Below, piece after piece: positions 53,230-61,313 of a stretch of 64,000 bases of DNA (its first letter is position 1; every line of letters starts with the position of its first letter). Both the position numbers and the translations under genes were made by a program. Below the pieces are notes generated by a model. The model searched no databases. It was not told the DNA's origin and saw only the letters and a list, made by a program, of their open reading frames with translations. Origin of the DNA: Azospirillum cavernae (GTDB lineage: Bacteria > Pseudomonadota > Alphaproteobacteria > Azospirillales > Azospirillaceae); the NCBI RefSeq assembly GCF_003590795.1, contig NZ_QYUL01000002.1:737001-801000 (forward strand), given 5' to 3'.

Positions 53230-54453
53230 TTATTTCTTTGTTGTAATTTTTACCCCTTGGGGCAGAAGCAGAACATAGCCACCCTTGCTTTTCATCACCC
53301 CGGCCTTGCTCTCAGCCTCCGCGCCATGCCCCCAGAACACATCGCCGCGCACAGGGCCACGAATGGCCCCGCCGGTGTCCTGCGCCACCAGAAGACGGCG
53401 CAAGGGCTGGTTGGGGTCGAGCGGGTCTTCCGCGTCCAGCCAGACCGGAACGCCGTAGGGCAAGAATTTGGAATCCACCGCCAGACTGCGGCCCGGCGTC
53501 AGCGCCACGCCCTGGGCGCCGATCGGTCCATCGCCCTTCATCGTCTGGAAAAAGACGTAGGACGGATTCTTATTCATCAAGGCCTGCGCCTCGTCGGGAT
53601 GGGCGATCAACCAAGCGCGGATGGTCTGGAGCGAGACCTCCTCTTTCTTCAACGCGCCCCGCTCGATCAACTCCTTGCCGATGGCCACATATTTGTGGCC
53701 GTTCTGCCCGGCGTAATTGACCCGCTCCTCCGTCCCATCGGGCAGGCGCACGCGCCCTGAGCCTTGGATGTGCAGGAAAAAGGCGGCGATGGGGTCCTTC
53801 AGCCACAGCAGTTCCAGCCCCTTGCCGCGCAAGGCCCCGGCTTCGATGGCGGCGCGGTCTTCAAACGGCTTCAAACGCCCGTCCACCACCCGCCCGGCGG
53901 TGCGTTCGCCCTTCCAGCGCTCGGCGAACTCGCCAAGATCGACCATCACCAGATCGCTCGGCCGTTTGTAGAGCGGCACGGGATAGGCCGGATCCGGCTG
54001 GCGGGAGCCTTCCAGCTCGGTTTCGTAATAGCCGGTGAACAGCCCCTTGCGGTCGCCGTTGTTGCCCGCCGCGTAGGGGGTGAAGTGCGCCTCGAAATAG
54101 CTGCGCGCCGTGGCGTCGTCCGCCGAGGCCAGCAGCGCCAGCCGGGTGCAGGGCGTCTGCCAATCGGCGATGGTCCCGGCGATCCCGCCCGGCCCGACCG
54201 GACGGTCCAGCGGCAGGCTCATCATCCGCTTGCAGGAGCGCGCCAAGGCTGGCAGCGCCGCCGATTGCGCGTCAACCGTCCAGCCGGGCAGATCGGCAAA
54301 GGCGAGTGGGGACAGGGTCAGCGCGTCCGGCGGCGAAGCCGGTTGCGCGGGCGCGGGCGGCGGCGCCTTGGCCTCCTCCTCCTTGCGCTCGCAGGCGGCC
54401 AAGGCGACCGCCAGAAGCAGAAGACCGACAGAAACCCGACGCCAGCCCGCCAC
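53230..54453 (-). CDS. mltA: Membrane-bound lytic murein transglycosylase A
   Basis: 407 residues from GTG 54453, a lipoprotein (lipobox LAAC near residue 19). MltA barrel: KGLFTGYYETELEGSRQPDP, FFLHIQGSGRVRLPDG, INYAGQ-like VNYAGQNGHKYVAIGKELIE, and the 3D domain with the catalytic Asp in LLVAQDTGGAIRGPVRGDVF. It cleaves peptidoglycan glycan strands to 1,6-anhydro ends at the outer membrane. Starts 2 bases after the Tim44 stop, so the two are translationally coupled. The longer upstream frame was rejected. Confidence 0.94.
   Translation of the reverse strand: MAGWRRVSVGLLLLAVALAACERKEEEAKAPPPAPAQPASPPDALTLSPLAFADLPGWTVDAQSAALPALARSCKRMMSLPLDRPVGPGGIAGTIADWQTPCTRLALLASADDATARSYFEAHFTPYAAGNNGDRKGLFTGYYETELEGSRQPDPAYPVPLYKRPSDLVMVDLGEFAERWKGERTAGRVVDGRLKPFEDRAAIEAGALRGKGLELLWLKDPIAAFFLHIQGSGRVRLPDGTEERVNYAGQNGHKYVAIGKELIERGALKKEEVSLQTIRAWLIAHPDEAQALMNKNPSYVFFQTMKGDGPIGAQGVALTPGRSLAVDSKFLPYGVPVWLDAEDPLDPNQPLRRLLVAQDTGGAIRGPVRGDVFWGHGAEAESKAGVMKSKGGYVLLLPQGVKITTKK
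53987..53998. repeat. 12-bp palindrome GCCGGATCCGGC
   Basis: Core of the 14-bp palindrome family; flanked by G and T so the outer pair is missing. Lies in mltA. Confidence 0.6.
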
Positions 54454-54455
54454 GA

Positions 54456-55139
54456 TCAGTGGATCGCCCGGATTTCGCTCAAGACCCAATTGGGGCTGCG
54501 CGACTGGGTGTCGCGGGCGAAGGTCCAAACATCGTTGGCCTCGACCACCGCCTTCGGATCGCCCTCGATCACCGCGCCGTCGCGACCGCGCAGAACGTTG
54601 ATTTGATCGGAGACCAGACGCACCGTCACCACGGCGTAGCGGCCCTGGTCGAGACGGGCCTCCACCACCTCGGCCTCGCGCACGCGCTCGACGCGAGTGT
54701 CGTCGGTTTCGCCCCGGCTCTGACGGTCGCGGATCACCCGGTCGAAGCTGGCGAACACGTCGTCGGCCAGCAATGGGCGCAGGGTCGCGGACTCGCCACG
54801 GGCGAAGGATTCGACGATCATCTGGAAGGCCGCCTTGGCGCCGTCCAGGAAATGCTTTTCATCAAAACTGGAATCGACGGCCTTGATCTGGTCAAGCGAC
54901 CCGGCCAGCGACAGCGGTTCGTCCGACACAACCGCGTCATCGGGACGCGGACGGTCGCGGTTGGGCAAGGGAATGACGTTGTCGGGCTGCCCGGCGCGCG
55001 CGGTGAAGGGGTTGGGGCGCGGCTGCTCCTCGCCCGTGCGGCGACCGAGAACGCTGCGCAGGCGGTAAACGAGAAACGCCGCGATCATCGCGAAGATCAC
55101 GATCTCGATGAACACGAACCCATCTCCCATTGTCCACAT
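54456..55139 (-). CDS. Tim44/TimA family protein
   Basis: 227 residues. One N-terminal membrane helix (VFIEIVIFAMIAAFLVYRL), a charged Pro-rich linker (residues about 30-75), and a Tim44-like domain (FLDGAKAAFQMIVESFARGE, LRPLLADDVFASFDRVIRD, ANDVWTFARDTQSRSPNWVL). The mitochondrial homologue anchors Hsp70 to the import pore; the bacterial protein is an inner-membrane lipid-associating protein of unclear role. Tim44-mltA adjacency is conserved in alphaproteobacteria. Divergent from fxsA. Confidence 0.92.
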   Translation of the reverse strand: MWTMGDGFVFIEIVIFAMIAAFLVYRLRSVLGRRTGEEQPRPNPFTARAGQPDNVIPLPNRDRPRPDDAVVSDEPLSLAGSLDQIKAVDSSFDEKHFLDGAKAAFQMIVESFARGESATLRPLLADDVFASFDRVIRDRQSRGETDDTRVERVREAEVVEARLDQGRYAVVTVRLVSDQINVLRGRDGAVIEGDPKAVVEANDVWTFARDTQSRSPNWVLSEIRAIH

Positions 55140-55328
55140 CCTTCCGGTTTCACTGTCCAGAGCGGATCAAACCCGATGATCGCACCGGCTTCCCCCTGGA
55201 CCCATCGCCCGCGCCACATTACCTGTAATCGACAGACGCGCAATTGGCGCGCGTCCGGTCCTTTTGATCGACCGGACGGCTTAGCCAGTTGTAGATAGGG
55301 CTTGAAGGCCCGAAGAGCAAGGACAGCC

Positions 55329-55925
55329 ATGCCCATCCTGTTGTGGTTCCTTTTGCTGCCGATCCTGGAGATCGTCGGTTTCATCCAGGTCGGCGACTGG
55401 ATCGGCGCCGGGCCGACCATCGGGCTGCTGCTGCTGTCGGCGGTGATCGGCGTTCTGTTGATCCGCCATCGCGGTTTGGCCTCCCTCAGCCGCGTGCAGG
55501 GGGCCGCCCTGCAAGGCGACGCGGCGCTCAGCGGGCTGCTGGACGGCGTGTGCGTGGTGATCGCCGGCATCTTGCTGATCATTCCGGGATTCTTGAGCGA
55601 TCTTCTGGCGCTGGTCCTGCTGATTCCGCCCTTGCGTCGGCTGATGGGCCGCTGGCTGGTCGGTCGGTTGGCCGCTGGAAACGCCTTTCAAGTTTTCGGA
55701 TCGGCGAGTTTTTCTCAAACGCCCGGCGGTTTCCAGCCCGGATCTGGATCGGGGGCCGGATCCGGCCCTGCCGGGCCATCGTTCCAGGCGCAACCGGGGG
55801 TGATTGACGGGGATTACCAGGATGTTTCCGACCAGACGCCGAACGCCGCCCCCGGCACGCCGCGCCTGTCCGATTCCCAATGGGGCAACCAACCACCCGA
55901 TCGGCGGCCAAACAGCCGAGACTGA
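55329..55925 (+). CDS. fxsA: FxsA family membrane protein
   Basis: 198 residues from ATG 55329 (AAGGAC upstream). Three to four hydrophobic helices (ILLWFLLLPILEIVGFIQVG, IGLLLLSAVIGVLLIRHRGL, LLDGVCVVIAGILLIIPGFL) and the family signature PGFLSDLLALVLLIPPLR. A Gly/Ser/Pro-rich tail follows (residues about 135-198). E. coli FxsA relieves phage T7 exclusion by F plasmids; its normal role is unknown. Located between Tim44 (divergent) and secB. Confidence 0.92.
   Translation: MPILLWFLLLPILEIVGFIQVGDWIGAGPTIGLLLLSAVIGVLLIRHRGLASLSRVQGAALQGDAALSGLLDGVCVVIAGILLIIPGFLSDLLALVLLIPPLRRLMGRWLVGRLAAGNAFQVFGSASFSQTPGGFQPGSGSGAGSGPAGPSFQAQPGVIDGDYQDVSDQTPNAAPGTPRLSDSQWGNQPPDRRPNSRD
55754..55767. repeat. 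14-bp palindrome GGCCGGATCCGGCC, occurrence 3
   Basis: Lies in the low-complexity tail of fxsA, where it encodes Ala-Gly-Ser-Gly. Confidence 0.7.
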
Positions 55926-56054
55926 CCCTCGCGCTTTCCGTTGGCAGGCCCCGGCGATCCATGATAGCCAGCCTTTTGGCGAAAGCTTCTCCACCTCAAC
56001 CCATCGCGGCCCGCCGCCCCCAGGACGGACGGACCGATGATTCAGGAGTCCGTT

Positions 56055-56552
56055 ATGTCCGATCAGCTGAGCAATGGCGCCGAGCAGACCCAGGCGTCCT
56101 CGCTGCCGATGCACATCCTGGCCCAGTATGTGAAGGATTTCTCCTTCGAGAACCCCAACGCGCCGCAAAGCCTGCTGCCCAACCAGCCGCAGCCCCAGGT
56201 GAACATCGGCGTCGATGTTCAGGCCCAGGCCGTTGGTGAGGACATCTACGAGGTGGTTCTCCAACTCCGTTGCGAAGCCCGCCAGGGCGAAGGCGTCGCC
56301 TTCCTCGCCGAGCTGACCTATGGCGGCCTGTTCCAGCTTCCCGGCCTGCCGCAGGAGCATCATCGCCCGGTGCTGATGATCGAAGCCCCGCGCATGCTGT
56401 TCCCCTTCGCCCGCTCGATCATCTCGACCGCGACCCGCGAAGGCGGCTATCCGCCGCTGATGATCAACCCCATCGACTTCGCCGACCTGTACCACCGCCA
56501 GGGTCAGGCCGCTGCGGCGACCGCCGAGCAGCCGCAACAGCCGCCGTTCTAA
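56055..56552 (+). CDS. secB: Export chaperone SecB
   Basis: 165 residues from ATG 56055, which has GGAG six bases upstream (an ATG 18 bases earlier was rejected). Typical sequences: MHILAQYVKDFSFENPNAPQ, the core VVLQLRCEARQGEGVAFLAE, LTYGGLFQLPGLPQEH, LLFP-type MLFPFARSIISTATREGGYP and MINPIDFADLYHR. The tetramer keeps preproteins unfolded and hands them to SecA. Its location near the origin matches Caulobacter-type maps. Confidence 0.97.
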   Translation: MSDQLSNGAEQTQASSLPMHILAQYVKDFSFENPNAPQSLLPNQPQPQVNIGVDVQAQAVGEDIYEVVLQLRCEARQGEGVAFLAELTYGGLFQLPGLPQEHHRPVLMIEAPRMLFPFARSIISTATREGGYPPLMINPIDFADLYHRQGQAAAATAEQPQQPPF

Positions 56553-56571
56553 GGCGCTGTTGCGCAAGCGG

Positions 56572-56585
56572 GGCCGGATCCGGCC
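56572..56585. repeat. 14-bp palindrome GGCCGGATCCGGCC, occurrence 4
   Basis: Just after secB in the convergent secB-rho spacer, inside a larger near-palindrome AAGCGGGGCCGG/CCGGCCCC(C)GCTT. Confidence 0.7.
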
Positions 56586-56611
56586 CCCGCTTCGGACGAT
56601 GGCGAGCAAGA

Positions 56612-56646
56612 AAAAAGGCGAGAGGCCATCGGCCCCTCGCCTTTTT
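56612..56646. terminator. Two-way terminator between secB and rho
   Basis: AAAAAGGCGAGAGGCC pairs with GGCCCCTCGCCTTTTT across a 3-base loop with one mismatch. A- and T-runs on both sides serve both convergent genes. Confidence 0.9.
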
Positions 56647-56667
56647 CATGTCCAAAAACCAATAACT

Positions 56668-57924
56668 TTATTGGTTCATGCTGTCGAAGAATTCGCTGTT
56701 CGACTTGGTGTGCTTCAGCTTGTCGACCAGGAAGTCGACCGCGTCGGTCACGCCCATCGGCATCAAGATCCGGCGCAGGATCCACATCTTCGACATGGTG
56801 CCCTTGTCGACCAGCAGCTCTTCCTTGCGGGTGCCCGACTTGGAAATGTCGATGGCCGGGAAGGAACGCTTGTCCGACAGCTTGCGGTCCAGGACGATTT
56901 CCGAATTGCCGGTGCCCTTGAACTCTTCAAAGATCACTTCGTCCATGCGGCTGCCGGTGTCGATCAGCGCCGTGGCGATGATGGTCAACGACCCGCCTTC
57001 CTCGATGTTGCGCGCCGCGCCAAAGAAGCGCTTGGGCCGCTGCAACGCGTTGGCGTCCACGCCGCCGGTCAGCACCTTGCCCGACGACGGCACCACCGTG
57101 TTGTAGGCGCGGGCCAGACGGGTGATGGAATCGAGCAGGATGACGACGTCGCGCTTGTGCTCGACCAGACGCTTGGCCTTCTCGATGACCATTTCGGCCA
57201 CCTGGACGTGGCGGGTCGCCGGTTCGTCAAAGGTCGAGCTGATGACCTCGCCCCGCACCGAACGGGCCATGTCGGTCACTTCTTCCGGGCGTTCGTCGAT
57301 CAGAAGAACGATCAGATAGGCTTCCGGGTGGTTGGTGGCGATGGAATGGGCGATGTTCTGCAACATCACCGTCTTGCCGGTGCGCGGCGGCGCGACGATC
57401 AGACCGCGCTGCCCCTTGCCCAGCGGCGCCACCAGATCGACGATGCGTCCGGTCAAATTCTTCTTGGTCGGGTCTTCGACCTCCATCCGAATCCGCTCTT
57501 CCGGGTAGAGCGGCGTCAGGTTGTCGAAGTTGATGCGGTGACGGACCTTGTCCGGCGCGTCGAAATTGATCGTGTTGACCTTGAGCAGGGCGAAATAGCG
57601 CTCGCCGTCCTTGGGCGACCGGATCTGCCCTTCCACCGTGTCGCCGGTGCGCAGGCCAAAGCGGCGCACCTGGCTGGGGCTGACATAGATGTCGTCGGGA
57701 CCGGGCAGATAATTCGCCTCGGGCGAGCGCAGAAAACCGAAACCGTCCTGAAGAACCTCCAAAACCCCGTCGCCGAAGATCGGAATGTCGTTTTCGGCCA
57801 GTTGCTTGAGGATCGCGAACATCATGTCCTGCTTGCGCAGGGTGCTGGCGTTTTCGATCTGCAACTCCTCCGCAAACGCCAGAAGTTCGGCGGGGCTTTT
57901 GCACTTCAGCTCTTGGAGATGCAT
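56668..57924 (-). CDS. rho: Transcription termination factor Rho
   Basis: 418 residues from ATG 57924 ([15 protein letters not shown], conserved start). N-terminal RNA-binding domain with [21 protein letters not shown]-loop [15 protein letters not shown] at about residue 180, Walker [18 protein letters not shown]-loop [20 protein letters not shown] and R-loop region [17 protein letters not shown] hexameric helicase that ends Rho-dependent transcripts. Preceded by a 300-base leader; the hemJ gene lies upstream on the same strand. Confidence 0.98.
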   Translation of the reverse strand: MHLQELKCKSPAELLAFAEELQIENASTLRKQDMMFAILKQLAENDIPIFGDGVLEVLQDGFGFLRSPEANYLPGPDDIYVSPSQVRRFGLRTGDTVEGQIRSPKDGERYFALLKVNTINFDAPDKVRHRINFDNLTPLYPEERIRMEVEDPTKKNLTGRIVDLVAPLGKGQRGLIVAPPRTGKTVMLQNIAHSIATNHPEAYLIVLLIDERPEEVTDMARSVRGEVISSTFDEPATRHVQVAEMVIEKAKRLVEHKRDVVILLDSITRLARAYNTVVPSSGKVLTGGVDANALQRPKRFFGAARNIEEGGSLTIIATALIDTGSRMDEVIFEEFKGTGNSEIVLDRKLSDKRSFPAIDISKSGTRKEELLVDKGTMSKMWILRRILMPMGVTDAVDFLVDKLKHTKSNSEFFDSMNQ

Positions 57925-58225
57925 GGGTATGCCTGTGATGTCGTCAGCGGGGGAGCGCCTGAAATCCCGGCCGACAGCGCATGCGTGGGGGCGGTCGCGT
58001 CGGTTGGACGGCGATGGAATCCTGGCGGAGTTGAACAGACTCGCCAGCCACCGCGTCCGGCTCAAGGAACGAGCGTCGGAATGGCGGATGTGGGGATGGG
58101 TGCCGCAGGGCGAAAAACCCCGTGGTGAAAACAGGATTATCGGAAGGATCGGCGCAAGTCAAACGAAAGCGGGGCGGATCCGGCGCGACCCGCCCGCTTT
58201 TCCCTCAACCAAACAAAGGGGTTGG
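57925..58225. other. Spacer between hemJ and rho
   Basis: About 300 bases on the transcribed minus strand. The distal end carries the hemJ terminator hairpin (58165-58203). The rest must be the rho promoter and leader. Rho is often autoregulated through its leader, but I see no recognisable element beyond a C-rich minus-strand character. Confidence 0.45.
58165..58203 (-). terminator. Terminator after hemJ
   Basis: AAAAGCGGGCGG pairs with CCGCCCCGCTTT (one bulged base) around a 17-base loop. On the minus strand the sequence TTTCGTTTG follows. It begins 23 bases after the hemJ stop. Confidence 0.65.
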
Positions 58226-58657
58226 TCAGAAGGGTTTGACGATGACGAAAATCACGATGCCGATCATCAACAGGGTCGGAACCTCGTTGGCGATCCGGTA
58301 GAAGCGTTGGGGCCGCTGGTTGCGGTCCTCGGCGAACTCCCGCCGCCAGCGGGCCATCATCATGTGGCTGACGGTCAACAGCGCCACAAACAGCAGCTTG
58401 GCGTGCAGCCAACCGCCTTGCTGGAAGATCGACAGGTCCATGGCGATCATGGTTCCGCCGAACAGGTAGGAGGCGATCATCGCCGGGTTCATGATGGCGC
58501 GCAGCAAACGCCGTTCCATGACCTTGAAGGTCTCCGACGCCTCGGATCCGGGGGCGGCCTGCGTGTGATAGACGAACAGGCGCGGCAGATAGAGCAGCCC
58601 GGCCATCCAGGCGATGACGCTGATGACGTGCAACGCCTTGATCCACAGATACAGCAC
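58226..58657 (-). CDS. hemJ: Protoporphyrinogen oxidase HemJ
   Basis: 143 residues from GTG 58657 with an AAGGGG ribosome-binding site; no ATG fits. Four membrane helices: YLWIKALHVISVIAWMAGLL with the conserved His and Trp, then IMNPAMIASYLFGGTMIAMD, AKLLFVALLTVSHMMMARW and NEVPTLLMIGIVIFVIVKPF. HemJ oxidises protoporphyrinogen IX to protoporphyrin IX in organisms lacking HemG/HemY. Its adjacency to hemH and hemE supports the call. Confidence 0.94.
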   Translation of the reverse strand: MLYLWIKALHVISVIAWMAGLLYLPRLFVYHTQAAPGSEASETFKVMERRLLRAIMNPAMIASYLFGGTMIAMDLSIFQQGGWLHAKLLFVALLTVSHMMMARWRREFAEDRNQRPQRFYRIANEVPTLLMIGIVIFVIVKPF

Positions 58658-58698
58658 CGGAAACCCCTTTTTGAGCGTCGTGTCAGAAACAATCGCCG

Positions 58699-59757
58699 TC
58701 AGCGGTTGGCGTGCGGACAACCGGAGAAGTTCGACGGGCAGATCCGCCCGCCGGTGTGGCTGCACAGCGGCGCCTTGGCGGCGACCGTCTGTTGCACCAG
58801 CCCGGCCAGCCCGCTGATGAAGATGGGGTTGGTCCCCACCGTCGGCACGCGGGTGAAATGCGGCACGCCGCACTCCTTGGCCATATGGCGGTATTCGATT
58901 TCGATTTCGACCAGCGTTTCGGAATGCTCCGACACGAAGGCCATCGGCACGATCAGGATCGGCACGCCGTCCTGCCCCGCCCGCTTGATCTCGGCGTCGG
59001 TGCTGGGGCCGATCCACTCCATCGGGCCGACGCGGCTCTGGTAGCAGTTGATCCAATCGAGATGGTCGACGCCCAGCGCGGCGGCGATGGATTCCGCCGT
59101 CCGCTCGCACTGCCACTGATAGGGGTCGCCGCCGCTGACCACCTTCTTGGGCAGACCATGGGCGGAGAACAACACGCGCGGCGTCCCATGGGCGGACGCC
59201 GCTTCGTACAGGGGCCGGATCTGGTCGGCGACCGCGTCGATGAAACCGGCCTGCGTCGGGTAGCAGCACAGGCGTTTGGTCGGAACATCCAGCCCGACCG
59301 TCTTGGCCGCCTCGTCCCACGCCTTGAAGCTCGACGCCGTGGTGGTGGTCGAGAATTGCGGGTAGAGCGGCAGAAGCACCACCAGATCCGGTGCGTAGTC
59401 CTTCACCTTGGCCGCCGTTTCCGCGCTCATCGGGTGCCAATAGCGCATGGCGATGAAGACGCGCGACTCCACGCCGCTCTCGGTCAACTGGCGTTCCAGC
59501 GCCTGGGCCTGGGCTTCGGTGTTTTCCAACAGGGGTGATTTGCCGCCGATCTGGGCGTAGATCGCCGCCGCCGGTTTCGCCCGCCGCCCGGAAATCAGGC
59601 TGGCGATCAGAAAGCGGAACGGGTTGGGCAACCGGATGATCGCCGGATCGGCGAACAGGTTGAACAGGAACGGGCGCACCGCCTCGGGGGCGTCAGGGCC
59701 GCCGAGGTTGAACAGAACGACGGCGACGCGTCGCGGGGAAGCGGAGGGGCTGGACAT
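58699..59757 (-). CDS. hemH: Ferrochelatase
   Basis: 352 residues. RVAVVLFNLGGPDAPEAVRP at the N-terminus, SPLLENTEAQAQALERQLTE, AMRYWHPMSAETAAK with the metal-ligand His, RVLFSAHGLPKKVVSGGDPY carrying the catalytic SAHG/LP signature, and PIAFVSEHSETLVEIEIEY-like VPMAFVSEHSETLVEIEIEY. It inserts ferrous iron into protoporphyrin IX to make haem. Lies 41 bases upstream of hemJ and 103 after hemE on the same strand. Confidence 0.97.
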   Translation of the reverse strand: MSSPSASPRRVAVVLFNLGGPDAPEAVRPFLFNLFADPAIIRLPNPFRFLIASLISGRRAKPAAAIYAQIGGKSPLLENTEAQAQALERQLTESGVESRVFIAMRYWHPMSAETAAKVKDYAPDLVVLLPLYPQFSTTTTASSFKAWDEAAKTVGLDVPTKRLCCYPTQAGFIDAVADQIRPLYEAASAHGTPRVLFSAHGLPKKVVSGGDPYQWQCERTAESIAAALGVDHLDWINCYQSRVGPMEWIGPSTDAEIKRAGQDGVPILIVPMAFVSEHSETLVEIEIEYRHMAKECGVPHFTRVPTVGTNPIFISGLAGLVQQTVAAKAPLCSHTGGRICPSNFSGCPHANR

Positions 59758-59860
59758 GGTTCGCTAAACTGGGGTCTTCCCCCGCCCCTGTCCAGCCCCC
59801 TTGCATCGCTTTGTTGCGTCGCGTCGTTGCGTCGCGTTGTCCCGCTGTTATGTCTGGGCG

Positions 59861-60925
59861 TCAGCCCAGATCCGGCCAACGGCGCAGTTGCCGGGCCAGA
59901 TCCGCCACATGCTCGGGCGGCGTCGTCTGGATCACGCCATGGCCCAGATTGAACACGAAGGGCCGGGCGGCGAAGGATTCCAGAATCTCGCCAGTGGCGT
60001 CGGTCAGCGCCTTGCCGCCGGTCGCCAGCATGATCGGGTCCAGGTTGCCCTGCACCGGCAGGCGGGTTTGCAGGTTGCGCGCCGCCCACAGCGGCGACAC
60101 CGTGGTGTCGAGGCCGACGGCGTCCACGCCGCTGTCAGCGACGTAATCCTCATAGGCGTGGCCCGCCCCGCGCGGAAAGCCGATGATCGGCGTTTCCGGA
60201 TGCCGGGCCTTGACCGCCGCGACGATGCGCCGGGTCGGCTCGATCACCCAGCGGCGGAATTGGCCGATGGGCAACACCCCGGCCCAACTGTCGAAAAGCT
60301 GAACCGTTTCCGCCCCGGCCTCGATCTGGGCGCACAGATAGTCCGCCGTCACCTCGACCAGAAGATCGATCAGCCGGGCGAACCCCTCTGGATCGCCGTA
60401 GGCCCAACGCTTGACGTGGGCGTACTCCTTGGAGCCTCCCCCCTCCACCATGTAGCAGGCGATGGTCCAGGGAGCGCCCGCAAAGCCGATGAGCGTGGTT
60501 TCGGTGGGGATGGCGGTGGTCAGACGGCGCAGCGTCTCATAGACCGGGGCGAGAACCTCGTGAAAGCGTTCGCGCGACAGCCGGGACAGCTCCTCCGTCT
60601 TGCGGATGGGGTCGAGCTTCGGCCCCTCGCCTTCCAGATAGGCCAGCGGTTGGCCCAGCGCGTGCGGCACCACCAGAATGTCGGAAAACAGGATGGCCGC
60701 GTCCATGCCGTACCGGCGCAGCGGCTGCAACGTCACCTCGACCGCGAAGTCGGGATTGTAGCAGAGATCCAGAAAGCTGCCCGCCTTGGCCCGCAGCTCG
60801 CGGTATTCGGGCAGATAGCGCCCGGCTTGACGCATCAACCAGAAGGGCGGACGGGCGCGCGCCTCACCAGCGAGGGCGGCGAGCATCGGCTTGCGAGCGG
60901 GGATGGTCACGGACAAGGCGGACAT
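59861..60925 (-). CDS. hemE: Uroporphyrinogen decarboxylase
   Basis: 354 residues. PFWLMRQAGRYLPEYRELRA holds the substrate-binding Arg residues, AAILFSDILVVPHALGQPL the essential Asp, LIGFAGAPWTIACYMVEGGG, and IGFPRGAGHAYEDYVADSG. It decarboxylates uroporphyrinogen III to coproporphyrinogen III. The gene marks the left side of the probable replication origin, as in Caulobacter. Its start codon lies directly at the AT-rich edge of that region. Confidence 0.97.
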   Translation of the reverse strand: MSALSVTIPARKPMLAALAGEARARPPFWLMRQAGRYLPEYRELRAKAGSFLDLCYNPDFAVEVTLQPLRRYGMDAAILFSDILVVPHALGQPLAYLEGEGPKLDPIRKTEELSRLSRERFHEVLAPVYETLRRLTTAIPTETTLIGFAGAPWTIACYMVEGGGSKEYAHVKRWAYGDPEGFARLIDLLVEVTADYLCAQIEAGAETVQLFDSWAGVLPIGQFRRWVIEPTRRIVAAVKARHPETPIIGFPRGAGHAYEDYVADSGVDAVGLDTTVSPLWAARNLQTRLPVQGNLDPIMLATGGKALTDATGEILESFAARPFVFNLGHGVIQTTPPEHVADLARQLRRWPDLG

Positions 60926-61313
60926 TTCCTGAACAAGGTTTCTCTCTTCCTCTTCATTATTCTTTTTATGGTTTGAAAGGAAGTAGAGGTAGTGGATGCC
61001 TGTGGATAACGGTAATCCCCGTCATGCCCCGATCTATCCACAGATCTGGCCCCCGGTTTCGCCCTGTGCGCGAGCCTGTGGATGAATCGGAGGGCTACCC
61101 TCGGAAATGGGGGAAATGCTATAGCTGGAAGCACGGGAGTCCCGTGGATAACAGCGTGACGAACAGAGGATTCTCCCAGCTCGCAAACAGGTCAGCCGAC
61201 TTGTTCGCCGGGGGGCGGTAAAGGGGATGGGGAGTCCCCCATTCGGGATGGAACGGAGGGTCTTCCGGTTGTCCACAAAATGGGCCGGGTTCTCCACAGC
61301 ATGTTGAGGACGG
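60926..61313. other. Probable chromosomal replication origin (oriC)
   Basis: The 388 bases between hemE and ppsR contain no gene. They contain one perfect DnaA box (TGTGGATAA at 61001-61009) and five boxes with one mismatch to TTATCCACA: 61034-61042, 61077-61085 (reverse), 61143-61151 (reverse), 61269-61277 and 61290-61298. The left end, 60930-60985, is AT- and pyrimidine-rich (ATTATTCTTTTTATGG) and is a good unwinding element. The hemE/ppsR-maf-aroE-coaE flanks are the known alphaproteobacterial origin context, and transcription on both sides points away from the site. Confidence 0.87.

Noticed and set aside
61228..61240. GGGGAGTCCCC palindrome in the origin region as a regulatory site
   Set aside because: Short and GC-rich, so it is expected by chance at this composition; the DnaA boxes are the informative signal.
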